From: Pilosibacter fragilis
Lineage (GTDB): Bacteria; Bacillota; Clostridia; Lachnospirales; Lachnospiraceae
Length of the DNA stretch: 64,000 nucleotides
Direction of reading: 5' to 3'
NCBI RefSeq assembly: GCF_032490495.1
Contig: NZ_JAVYJB010000016.1
Coordinates: 1 to 64,000 of the forward strand
The notes below the pieces were generated by a model, which saw nothing but the letters and a program-made list of their open reading frames with translations, was not told the DNA's origin and ran no database searches. Positions 41,796 through 49,716 of this stretch are shown here, in pieces; position 1 is the stretch's first letter, and each line of letters starts with the position of its first letter. The position numbers were made by a program, and so were the translations under genes.

Positions 41796-42554
41796 ATGAG
41801 TAAACCCAAAAGTACATCTGATTTGTTCGAGCACAAATCAAAAGCTCTGCAAAAAATAGACGATTATTTAACAAATCTCATTCAGTCTGATGAGCCCCGA
41901 GATAATGGAAAAGCCGACAAGCTCTGCTATTGGTTAAACGACTGGATGAACTTCTTATCATTCGAAAAAGATTTCTCACCCAAAAGTCTCCGCAGATATA
42001 AACGCGGTGAAATTATAAAGATACATTTAGGCTTCAATGTGGGCAGTGAAGAGGGTGGCCTTCATTATGCTGTTGTGTTAGACAAAAACAATGCAAAATC
42101 CTCACCTGTTGTTACTGTCGTTCCCCTTACTTCTGTAAAACCCCATACGGACACTACAAATTTAAAAAATGGAAGTATTTTTTTAGGGAACGAACTTTTT
42201 ACCAATTTGAATTCAAAGATATCTATGGTTGATCGAAAAGTGAAAAGCGAGATTGATGAGTTGGAAAAGCTCGTGGCTGATGCCTCTAAAAAAGCATCCA
42301 GTGAACATTTTTCTACAATAGATACAAAACTTGGCACTGCCCGTAAAGAACTGGAATTATTAGCAAAAATGCGGGCAGAAGTATTAAAAATGAAGCATGG
42401 AAGCATCGCCCTTGTAAGTCAGATTACAACCGTGAGTAAAATCAGAATCTATGATCCCCAAACTGACCATGATATCCTAAGCGGTATTAAATTGTCCAAT
42501 GAAAAACTGGATCTAATAGATTATGAGATCAGAAAGAGTTTTACAAATTTTTAG
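41796..42554 (+). CDS. Long PemK/MazF-like toxin family protein
   Basis: 252 aa. Core: YKRGEIIKIHLGFNVGSEEG, SSPVVTVVPLTSVKP and MKHGSIALVSQITTVSKIRI, as in MazF/PemK RNases. A 65-residue N-terminal extension and a helical insertion (residues 145-195) make it about twice the usual size. No antitoxin gene is adjacent; it is third in the CI-ImmA operon. Confidence 0.78.
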   Translation: MSKPKSTSDLFEHKSKALQKIDDYLTNLIQSDEPRDNGKADKLCYWLNDWMNFLSFEKDFSPKSLRRYKRGEIIKIHLGFNVGSEEGGLHYAVVLDKNNAKSSPVVTVVPLTSVKPHTDTTNLKNGSIFLGNELFTNLNSKISMVDRKVKSEIDELEKLVADASKKASSEHFSTIDTKLGTARKELELLAKMRAEVLKMKHGSIALVSQITTVSKIRIYDPQTDHDILSGIKLSNEKLDLIDYEIRKSFTNF

Positions 42555-42564
42555 CATATTTCTG

Positions 42565-42593
42565 TTGACAATTGCATAAAATGTGGGTACAAT
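42565..42593 (+). promoter_or_regulatory. Promoter of rightward small RNA
   Basis: TTGACA 42565-42570, 17-bp spacer, TACAAT 42588-42593. Start near 42600. Confidence 0.8.
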
Positions 42594-42598
42594 GAATA

Positions 42599-42696
42599 CG
42601 AAAAACATTGCCGTTTACCGGCCGTATAGAAGACATTGTTTCCAGTCAGCTGGAAACCGTATTCATTGAAGACCCTACAGAGATGTAGGGTCTTTT
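42599..42696 (+). ncRNA. Small RNA 1, downstream of the PemK gene
   Basis: About 95 nt with hairpins GCCG-tttac-CGGC and TTTCCAG-tcag-CTGGAAA, ending in AGACCCTAC-loop-GTAGGGTCT and TTTT (42670-42696). No ORF with a ribosome site. Converges with small RNA 2. Unknown target; could be an immunity RNA or the antitoxin of a type I or III system. Confidence 0.6.
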
Positions 42697-42704
42697 ACGT
42701 TCTA

Positions 42705-42799
42705 TGAAACAGAAAATCCGCCCAGTGTTGGCGCACCGAGCGGATCTTCATAGATTTTCTCTTACCGGATGCCCGGAAGATATAAATCAGACTTAAGAC
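42705..42799 (-). ncRNA. Small RNA 2, convergent with RNA 1
   Basis: Promoter on the minus strand TTGCCA (42834-42829), 17-bp spacer, TATAAT (42811-42806). Start near 42799; ends at the hairpin ATCCGC/GCGGAT (42745-42716) plus TTTTCTGTTT. An 18-codon ATG frame (KIRSVRQHWADFLFHRT) lies at its end without a good SD. Sits between RNA 1 and the integrase. Confidence 0.55.
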
Positions 42800-42805
42800 A
42801 CCTGA

Positions 42806-42834
42806 ATTATATCATCTCCAGTGCATCCTGGCAA
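42806..42834 (-). promoter_or_regulatory. Promoter of small RNA 2
   Basis: See RNA 2: TTGCCA, 17-bp spacer, TATAAT with TGA extended -10. Palindrome copy 4 lies 32 bp upstream. Confidence 0.75.
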
Positions 42835-42865
42835 GGGGTGTATTTTTTATACCCAAAATCGGGCT

Positions 42866-42881
42866 GTTGCGACGTCGCAAC
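42866..42881. repeat. Palindrome copy 4, in the integrase leader
   Basis: 18-bp palindrome TGTTGCGACGTCGCAACA followed by GAAAGGAG and the integrase ATG at 42900. Preceded by TTTTTTATACCCA, as at copy 2. Confidence 0.75.
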
Positions 42882-42899
42882 AGAAAGGAGCATGATATA

Positions 42900-44134
42900 A
42901 TGGCTACTGCGAAAAAACTCCCCTCCGGATCCTGGAGGTGTCTGGTGTACAGTCACACTGAGCGTATATTCGACACGAAATCAGGTACATGGAAGGATAA
43001 ACGAATTTATGAATCATTTACCAGCGATGACCCATCAAGACGCGGGAAAGCGGATGCTGAGCGTCAGGCCGCCGAATTTCAACAGGATCGCGACACCAAT
43101 GTCAGCCGGAAACGTCAAAAAACGGAAACATTTTGCTGAAAGATGCAATGAAGAAGTACGTAGAAGCCATCGGTCCATCGCTCTCAGGTACCACCGTCCA
43201 GGGATATTCAAAAGAACAATATGACTCCTATGCTTTCCTGATGGAAAAGAAGCTTAAAGACATCACCACAGAGGACTTACAGAAAGCTGTTGATGATGAT
43301 ACGAAGCGCCCCTCAAAACGTTCAACAAAAACGAAAGCACCTATATCACCCAAGACTGTTCGAAACACTTACAGCTACATACGAAGTGTTATAAACTATT
43401 TTTATCCGAACGATAACTATGATGTAAGGCTGCCTAAGATACCTAAGAAAGTTAAAAATCTTATTCCTGCAAAAACTGTGCTGGAAATCATTAAAGATAC
43501 GGAAATCGAACTGCCGTGTCTCCTGGCCTGCTGGCTCAGCTACTCTATGTCTGAGATCCGTGGAATCCGTGTTCGAGATATCTCTAACGGGTACATTACC
43601 CTGGACCGTGTTATCGTTGACATTGGACAGACTCCAACGGTAAAGGAAAGCGGCAAAGCGGAAGCCCGTCTGCGTAAGCATCACATCCCGAATTATATTC
43701 AGGCATTGATCGACAAGAATATCTCTGGGAAGAAACCAGATGATCCTTTGATCACCCTGAGCGGACATGCAATTTACATGCGTTGGGTATCTCTTTTAGA
43801 GCAGCATGACCTACCTCACATGACATTCCACGATCTGCGGCACCTTAATGCATCTGTAATGGCAATGCTCCGGATCCCGGATAAATATGCGCAGGAACGC
43901 GGCGGATGGTCTTCTGATCGGGTTATGAAAAACGTATACACACATACATTTTCAGAGGAACGGGAAAAGGTCGATGAGACCATAGACAATTATTTTGACT
44001 CGCTTCTGGACGGAAGTGCTTCAGAAAAAGAGAAGTCCGCCATTGAGATTATAAATGCACTTCGTGAAGCTGATCCGAACGGCTGGTACAAAGCCCTGCT
44101 AAATATGCAACACGAAATGCAACACAAAAACTAA
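42900..44134 (+). pseudogene. Tyrosine integrase, frameshifted
   Basis: ATG 42900 follows GAAAGGAG. Residues 1-60 (ATAKKLPSGSWRCLVYSH) form the arm-binding N-terminal domain, ending in TGA 43137-43139 after an A6 run (43117-43122). The rest continues in another frame (43133-44134), with SEIRGIRVRDI, HDLRH and NVYTHTF carrying the R-HxxR-Y active site. One more A would restore QKNGNILLKDAMKKY. The downstream TTG at 43133 could start a truncated protein. Confidence 0.85.
44104..44127. repeat. Right arm-type integrase site candidate
   Basis: ATGCAACACGA 44105-44115 and ATGCAACACAA 44117-44127, sharing 22 identical bases with 1835-1856. They overlap the integrase C-terminal codons (MQHEMQHKN) and lie 30 bp from attR. 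Confidence 0.5.
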
Positions 44135-44159
44135 AAAGCCGCGTAAATACGCGGCTTTT
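44133..44159. terminator. Phage-supplied terminator for ssrA and the integrase
   Basis: AAAAAGCCGCGT-aaat-ACGCGGCTTTT works in both directions. It now ends the host tmRNA transcript after integration. Confidence 0.85.
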
Positions 44160-44186
44160 GTCGTGGACCTGAGGGGAATCGAACCC
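44158..44186. repeat. attR, 29-bp core in the tmRNA 3' end
   Basis: Identical to 1683-1711. It reaches into the T arm of ssrA, so integration leaves the tmRNA gene complete. Confidence 0.9.
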
Positions 44187-44504
44187 CTGTCCGAAAACCT
44201 ATCCCCTGTTCTTCTACTATCATAGTCTGTTATTTAGAATTCCCGCCCGAACCCGAAAGCAGACATCCTGATCCGTTTGGTAGCTTCATCATACGCCCGC
44301 GTGCGCAAAGCTTTGCACGTGTCGTTTCCTGCTTTAAATGATGCCGGTTACTTAAAATGCAGGTATTCTAAGGCCGACAGCTGCCTAAATTAGGCTGCGT
44401 ATGCTAATTCGTCGTTAGCGTTTATATTTAGGTTTGCCATTTAACGCATTGCATGCGGATAGCTTCACCAGCTTCAAAGCCCCCGTCGAAACCAGTACAA
44501 GCCC
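44164..44504 (-). ncRNA. ssrA: tmRNA
   Basis: Acceptor GGGCTTG (44504-44498) pairs with CAGGTCC before A at 44164; GTTTCGACGGGGG and GGGGTTCGATTCCCC mark D- and T-arm regions. The tag frame reads ANLNINANDELAYAA then TAA. CGA rather than CCA follows the discriminator. Rescues stalled ribosomes with SmpB, encoded just upstream. Confidence 0.93.
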
Positions 44505-44646
44505 TTACTGGCACTCTCTTCGGAGTTTTTCGCATCGCCCGATCCGCAATGGGTCGCAGACATTCTTCCGATGCGTTCGCTTTTGACAGTGTTCAAAATC
44601 CAGGCGACCCCGAATTCTATACTGGTACTGTTCTCGCGTAACACAA

Positions 44647-44675
44647 ATCTTACCATCACTCGCCCAAATTGTCAA
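44647..44675 (-). promoter_or_regulatory. ssrA promoter
   Basis: TTGACA (44675-44670), 17-bp spacer, TAAGAT (44652-44647) on the minus strand; start near 44640 leaves a leader of about 135 nt before the mature 5' end at 44504. The 44505-44646 stretch holds no gene. Confidence 0.75.
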
Positions 44676-44697
44676 GGGTCCGCAGTATAGATCCGCT

Positions 44698-45168
44698 CTA
44701 GTACAGATTTTTCACCTTGAATTCCTTCTCCAGCTCTCTTCTCTGATCCTTCTTTGCGATATCAGCGCGCTTATCGTAGAGCTTCTTACCTCTTGCGAGA
44801 CCAATCTCCACTTTTACGATACTTCCCTTAAAGTATACCTGGAGCGGCACTAAGGTATAACCTTTTTCCTGGATCTTTCCCTTTAATTTGTTGATCTCGT
44901 AGCGGTGCATCAGGAGTTTTCTCTCGCGGAGCGGGTCCTTGTTGAAGATATTTCCCTTCTCATACGGGCTGATGTGCATGCCGTAGATCATGACCTCGTC
45001 GTTTGTGATCCGCACGAAGGATTCCTTGATGCTGCACTTGCCCATACGCATAGACTTTACTTCCGTTCCCGCAAGGGCAATACCGCACTCGAACTTATCG
45101 TCGATAAAGAAGTCGAAATACGCTTTTTTATTGTTCGCGATCAGCTTAAAGCCGCTGCTCTTTGCCAT
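44698..45168 (-). CDS. smpB: SmpB, tmRNA-binding protein
   Basis: 156 aa, full length. NNKKAYFDFFIDDKFECGIA, GTEVKSMRMGKCSIKESFVR and the basic C-terminal tail KRADIAKKDQRRELEKEFKV are characteristic. Delivers tmRNA to stalled ribosomes; adjacency to ssrA is conserved. Confidence 0.97.
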   Translation of the reverse strand: MAKSSGFKLIANNKKAYFDFFIDDKFECGIALAGTEVKSMRMGKCSIKESFVRITNDEVMIYGMHISPYEKGNIFNKDPLRERKLLMHRYEINKLKGKIQEKGYTLVPLQVYFKGSIVKVEIGLARGKKLYDKRADIAKKDQRRELEKEFKVKNLY

Positions 45169-45305
45169 AATCCTATCCTCTTTTCTGTTCCAGCCGGGAA
45201 CTCATCCGACCGGAACTTATCTCTATATTATAATACCATTTCACCGCAAAGCAATGTTTTCCGGGAAATTTTCGCCGCCAATCCGTCGTGTCCGAATCAT
45301 TTCGC

Positions 45306-47636
45306 CTAATCAAATTTTCTTACCGGCAGAAAATCAATGGTCTTCAAATACCTGTCCACAGAGACCACCTGGATCTTCACCGTCTGTCCCAGCTTATATT
45401 TCTTTCTCGTCCGCTCTCCCACTAACTCATAGTGTTCCTCATCGAACACATAGTAATCGCCATCCAGGTTCGCAAGGCGTACCATGCCTTCCACAGTGTT
45501 CGGGAGTTCCACATAGAAACCGTAGTTGCTGATTCCAGAGATCACACCGGTGAATTCCTCGCCGATATGGTGTTCCATGAACTGGACCTTCTTCGCCTTG
45601 TCGGTCTCCCGCTCCGCCTCGTCCGCAAGGCGTTCCCTGGATGATGTCCAGACCGCAACCTCCGGCAGGATCTTCTCGTAGTGGGCAACGCGCTTCTTCG
45701 TGAGCTCACCGTGAAGGTTCTCCTTGATGATCCGGTGGATCTGAAGATCCGGGTATCTGCGGATTGGGGAGGTGAAGTGGGTATAATAGTTCGCCGCAAG
45801 ACCGAAATGTCCCATGCAGTCCGTCGTGTACTTCGCCTGTTTCATGGAGCGGAGCGCCAGTCTCGCGAGAAGCGCCTCCTCCGGGGATCCGGCTGCCTTT
45901 GCAAGAAGCTTCTGCATCTCCTTCGGGTGAAGCTCCCCGTTCTGGAGACGGATCGAGTAACCGAAATTGTTGATCAGGATTCCGAAGCGCTTGATCTTCT
46001 CCCCATCCGGCTTCTCATGGCTGCGGTACAGGAACGGCGCCTGCTGCCAGTAGTAATCTTCCGCCACGGTCTCGTTGGCCGCCAGCATGCAGTCCTCGAT
46101 CAGCATTGTCGCCGCGTTCCGCTCGTATGGCTTGATCTCCACCGGGCGTCCCTTTGCGTCCAGGATGATCTTGCACTCCGGGAAATCGAAGTCCACAGCA
46201 CCTCTCGCCATGCGCTTTTCTCTTAAGACGCGAGCGGTCTCGTCCAGAAGCAGGAACATCGGGACGAAATCCTCGTACTCTTCCAGGCACTTTTTCGCGA
46301 ATTCAGCTTTCTCTTTCGCTGCGTCTTTCTTTTTCTCGAGATCATCTGCCTGTACATTTTTCAGACTCCGTTTCGATTTTTTCTGTTCATCATTCTCAAA
46401 ACGCTCGTCCTGGTTCCGTCCTTTTGTCTCTTCTAACTCAGCGTCCTCCCCGCTATTCTTTCCATTCTTCGCTTCCAGGATCGCATTCACCGCCGTGTAC
46501 GTCATTCTCCGGTCAATGTTCACCACAGACTCGCAGATCTTATGCCCCACAATAATACCCTTTTCATCGATATCCATAAGACAGCTCATCGCCAGCCTGT
46601 CACATCCTGCATTCAGGGAACAGATTCCGTTGGAAAGTCTGTGGGGCAGCATCGGGATCACGCGGTCCACAAGGTACACGCTGGTTCCCCGCTTGTACGC
46701 CTCCTCATCGAGAGGACTCTTCTCCTTTACATAATGGCTCACATCCGCGATGTGAACGCCGAGATGGTAGATCGTCTCCCCGTTTATCGTCTCCTTCGAC
46801 ACACTGACTGCATCGTCCAGATCCTTCGCATCCTCTCCGTCGATGGTCACCATCGGCACATTTCGAAGGTCCACTCTTCCGTTCTTCTCGATCTCCTCCT
46901 CCACATATTCCGGCGAGAGCGCCTCCGGAACATGGGAGACCTCCTCCATCACCTCTTCCGGGAACTCCTCCGGCAGCCCGTAGGCCCGGACGATGGACAG
47001 GATATCCACTCCCGGATCATTGATATGACCCAGAATTTCCTTTACATGGCCTTCCGGATTTTTATTTTTCGCCGCGTAAGTATCCAGCTTTACCACAACT
47101 TTGTGCCCGGATACCGCGCCATTTTCCTTTCCCTGGGGGATAAAGATATCCATGGTGATCCGCGGGTTGTCCGGGATCACGAAACCGAAATTCTTGTTTT
47201 TCTCGAAGGTTCCGATCAGGGTCTCGTTGGCATGCTTCAATACCTTTAAGACTCTCGCCTCCGTCCGGCCGCCTCTTCCGTTCTCATTGATGACGACCTG
47301 GACCGTATCCCCGTCCATGGCATCCCCGGTATCATCCGGCGGGATAAAGAGATCATCCTCCCTGCCCTCGATAGTCACAAAGCCGAAGCCCCGGTGATGA
47401 GCCGCAAAAACTCCCGTCTGGGCGAAGACCTCGGATCTCGCATATTTTCCCTTTTTCGAGATTCCAACCTTTCCAGACGCCACCAACTCATTTAAAACTT
47501 CTTCCAGCTCGCCGCGCTGCTCCTTTGTGACACCAAGAAGCATCGCCAGCTCTTTTAATTTCATCGGAACATATGTCGGATCCTTCATCAGGTCCAGCAG
47601 CATATTTTTCCGCTCTTCCATTAACTTTTCTTCCAT
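45306..47636 (-). CDS. rnr: Ribonuclease R with an insertion
   Basis: 776 aa from ATG 47636 with AAGGAG upstream. CSD, RNB (YHLGVHIADVSHYVKEKSPL, RGTSVYLVDRVIPMLPHRLS) and S1 (EFTGVISGISNYGFYVELPN) domains in order. About 60 charged low-complexity residues (NGKNSGEDAELEETKGRNQD onward) interrupt the RNB domain after YTAVNAILE. The usual basic tail after S1 is missing. Degrades structured RNA, including with tmRNA. Confidence 0.92.
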   Translation of the reverse strand: MEEKLMEERKNMLLDLMKDPTYVPMKLKELAMLLGVTKEQRGELEEVLNELVASGKVGISKKGKYARSEVFAQTGVFAAHHRGFGFVTIEGREDDLFIPPDDTGDAMDGDTVQVVINENGRGGRTEARVLKVLKHANETLIGTFEKNKNFGFVIPDNPRITMDIFIPQGKENGAVSGHKVVVKLDTYAAKNKNPEGHVKEILGHINDPGVDILSIVRAYGLPEEFPEEVMEEVSHVPEALSPEYVEEEIEKNGRVDLRNVPMVTIDGEDAKDLDDAVSVSKETINGETIYHLGVHIADVSHYVKEKSPLDEEAYKRGTSVYLVDRVIPMLPHRLSNGICSLNAGCDRLAMSCLMDIDEKGIIVGHKICESVVNIDRRMTYTAVNAILEAKNGKNSGEDAELEETKGRNQDERFENDEQKKSKRSLKNVQADDLEKKKDAAKEKAEFAKKCLEEYEDFVPMFLLLDETARVLREKRMARGAVDFDFPECKIILDAKGRPVEIKPYERNAATMLIEDCMLAANETVAEDYYWQQAPFLYRSHEKPDGEKIKRFGILINNFGYSIRLQNGELHPKEMQKLLAKAAGSPEEALLARLALRSMKQAKYTTDCMGHFGLAANYYTHFTSPIRRYPDLQIHRIIKENLHGELTKKRVAHYEKILPEVAVWTSSRERLADEAERETDKAKKVQFMEHHIGEEFTGVISGISNYGFYVELPNTVEGMVRLANLDGDYYVFDEEHYELVGERTRKKYKLGQTVKIQVVSVDRYLKTIDFLPVRKFD

Positions 47637-47811
47637 TCTTCTCCTTAAATAATATCCGGTAAAATCCAAACAATCTAAAAGTTCCCAGTGCAGTATTCAC
47701 ACCGGGCAGCCGCAAATGATCAAATTAATAAGATTCTGCAGACCATATTATAAATAATAAAGAGCGCGCCCTTTTGTCACCCGGAATCTTCATCGAAATT
47801 TCCTGTTAAAC

Positions 47812-47852
47812 AAAAAACACTCCTGCACGGAAGTTATCGCTGCAAGAGTGTT
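47812..47852 (-). terminator. Terminator of secG
   Basis: Minus strand AACACTCTTGCAG...GTGCAGGAGTGTT then TTTTGTTT. Lies in the 229-bp gap before rnr. Confidence 0.8.
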
Positions 47853-47865
47853 CGTCATCTTAGAA

Positions 47866-48099
47866 TTAAATTACCTTTAAATTTAATACCAGGGCAAGTA
47901 CAAAAATCAGGATTGCCGCAATTTTTGTAAACTTTTCAAGGTTGCCTTCCATAGAACGGCCTTTATTTTTTCCCCAGTAGCTCTCAGCTACACCACTGAT
48001 CGCGCCAAGTCCGGAAGTCTTTCCTTCCTGCATTAACACGATCACTGTCATTGCGATACATAAGATAACGAATACGATCGTCAGAATAATTCTAATCAC
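47866..48099 (-). CDS. secG: SecG, protein translocase subunit
   Basis: 77 aa. Start GTG 48099 after AGGAGGTGTAGTCG. Two hydrophobic helices around VLMQEGKTSGLGAISGVAES, the SecG signature. Auxiliary subunit of SecYEG. Confidence 0.93.
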   Translation of the reverse strand: MIRIILTIVFVILCIAMTVIVLMQEGKTSGLGAISGVAESYWGKNKGRSMEGNLEKFTKIAAILIFVLALVLNLKVI

Positions 48100-48273
48100 C
48101 GACTACACCTCCTGTCCACAGATAAAGCCATCATAACATAAAAACTCAGGGCTGTCAATCTCCAGCTTGCGCGCTGAAATCTCAGGCAGCATGCAGGCAG
48201 TTACTGACATTGCCCGTGTACAATAACTACGGACTTACTGTCTGCCGCGCTCGAAAGCGCATGGGGACGGTAC

Positions 48274-48318
48274 GAAGCAGGCAGGCAGAAGAATGCCTGC
48301 CTGCTTCGGAAGTTTTTT
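48274..48318 (+). terminator. Strong hairpin with T run
   Basis: GAAGCAGGCAGGCA-loop-TGCCTGCCTGCTTC, then GGAAG and TTTTTT. No gene precedes it on the plus strand; the 48100-48273 stretch may hold a small RNA or be inert. Also includes a MITE-like remnant at 48200-48227. Confidence 0.55.
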
Positions 48319-48323
48319 ACGGA

Positions 48324-48572
48324 TCACTGGAGCTTTTTCCAGTCGATCCAGTCGCCGTAATAGACGGTCTGGTCTTCCCCGTTTTTCGTCCATATCTTAT
48401 ATGGGTAGGAGCTCCCCGATAAGTCTGCGCTGAAACTGAGCGTTTTATCCGCATTGTTTTCGTTTCCGGAAGATAAGATATTAGACATGGACTCCTCTCC
48501 CGGCACTGCCGCCAGATTTACAATATCAAAAAATGTATTGAGATAAAAAATGAGTGATGCTCGGTCTTTCAA
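48324..48572 (-). pseudogene. Fragment of unknown gene, pilus remnant region
   Basis: Frame from about 48572 ends TVYYGDWIDWKKLQ. No SD. Might be the C-terminus of a pilin-like or secretion protein, given the neighbours. Confidence 0.3.
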
Positions 48573-48656
48573 CCTGGCATCACTCGTTTTTCGTTGTTTC
48601 TTACCAACCCCGTTTGACAGATACCGTAAAATAGTTAAGTTTTTGGTTTAACTGTT

Positions 48657-48863
48657 TTACGAACACCCGGCATTGCAACGGATCATTTTTTGAGCCAGAA
48701 GATCCCGGATCGTCTCCGCGCAGAGTCTGGCATCCGGTTTCGCTCCTTCTTCGATCCGTTCTGAAATCCACTCCTTCAGCACGCCTTTTTCCATATACGC
48801 GATCTTGATCCGGTAATTTCCAATCTCAATTCCCAAACAATTTTTCATCTTGAAGTTCTCCAT
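48657..48863 (-). pseudogene. PilM fragment
   Basis: Reads KNCLGIEIGNYRIKIAYMEK, the ATP-binding start of PilM-like pilus proteins, but ends after about 65 residues (full length about 350). Supports decay of a pilus operon. Confidence 0.65.
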
Positions 48864-48864
48864 T

Positions 48865-49641
48865 TCAGAACAGGCCAGTATACCAGCCGGTCAATTTTTC
48901 TCCGTATAATATCATAATAAAACAGGCCGCCGCGATCGCCGGGCCAAAAGGAACACGTTTTTCTTTCCGGAAAGACGCGAACCCCAGACCGAAGAGACAG
49001 CTTAAGATCAGGTAAAACAGGATCTCCCAGGCCGAGCTCAGGTAAAGTCCTGTCATAAAAAACAATTTGATATCGCCCCCGCCAAGGCTTTCCTTCCCTG
49101 TGAGTTTATCAAAGACCAGAGATACGAGAAGCATCCCCCCGCCGAGGATCAATCCAAGGAAGAGACCTCCAAAGATTCTCTGGATCGGGTCCGGGAGAAA
49201 CAGGGCGGTCGCTAAAAATATCACACAGCCCGCAATCTGCAGGCGGTCGGGGATGATCCATCCATGAAGGTCGGTCAGGCTGAGGATCATAAGGACTACT
49301 GTCAGAAGAATTCCCCTGAGACTCATCACAGACATATCATAGCGATACACGATCATACAGCAGGCAATTCCCGATACCAGTTCCACAAAAAAGGCTTCTG
49401 CCGGTATCTTTGCCCTGCAGTAGCGGCAGTGTCCTTTTAAAAGGAGCCAGGAAAACAGCGGGATCAAGTCCAGCACTCCCAGGACATGTCCGCAGTGGTC
49501 ACAGTGGGACCGCCCGGCAACCACTGACTCTCCGGAAAGAAGCCGTCCCGCCGCGCAGTCCGCAAAGCTTCCGAGACAGCAGCCCAGGATGAATGTGATC
49601 GTTAGGATGTATATTGTAATTCCCGGGCTGATGTGCAGCAG
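48865..49641 (-). CDS. Prepilin peptidase (PilD-like), start codon doubtful
   Basis: The frame continues upstream of GTG 49524 to at least 49641 (GITIYILTITFILGCCLGSF), where AAAGGAG precedes CTG, not ATG. CDHCGHVLGVLDLIPLFSWL, CRYCRAKIP, LTDLHGWIIPD and GGGDIKLFFMTGLYL match PilD. The aspartates (TD, GGGD) of the protease are present. Part of the decayed pilus locus. Confidence 0.7.
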   Translation of the reverse strand: MLHISPGITIYILTITFILGCCLGSFADCAAGRLLSGESVVAGRSHCDHCGHVLGVLDLIPLFSWLLLKGHCRYCRAKIPAEAFFVELVSGIACCMIVYRYDMSVMSLRGILLTVVLMILSLTDLHGWIIPDRLQIAGCVIFLATALFLPDPIQRIFGGLFLGLILGGGMLLVSLVFDKLTGKESLGGGDIKLFFMTGLYLSSAWEILFYLILSCLFGLGFASFRKEKRVPFGPAIAAACFIMILYGEKLTGWYTGLF

Positions 49642-49716
49642 ATTGATACTCCTTTATCTATTTGCTAAGGATCCTTTGTAGTCCTATTTTCGAGGGCCGA
49701 ATAGGTTCTGTCCCTG

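Larger units (their letters stand above)
1683..44186. mobile_element. Contractile-tail prophage integrated in ssrA
   Basis: Bounded by 29-bp direct repeats at both ends, with a tyrosine integrase next to attR and a CI/Cro switch, recombination, replication, packaging, head, sheath/tube, baseplate, fibre and lysis modules in order. The sheath-tube-chaperone-tape measure-LysM-XkdQ to XkdU order matches PBSX-like myophages. The element is about 42.5 kb. The integrase is frameshifted and the terminase large subunit carries a deletion, so it may be cryptic. Confidence 0.95.

Noticed and set aside
43117..43123. AAAAAAC in the integrase as programmed -1 shift
   Set aside because: The heptamer is not in the required codon phase; mutation or miscall is more likely. 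It differs from the in-phase site at 13219-13225.
44453..44659. 60-codon frames over the tmRNA leader
   Set aside because: They overlap ssrA and its promoter and have no start signals.
48200..48227. GTTACTG...GTGTACAATAAC as a fourth MITE
   Set aside because: Only 28 bp with partial ends and no target duplication; at most a remnant.
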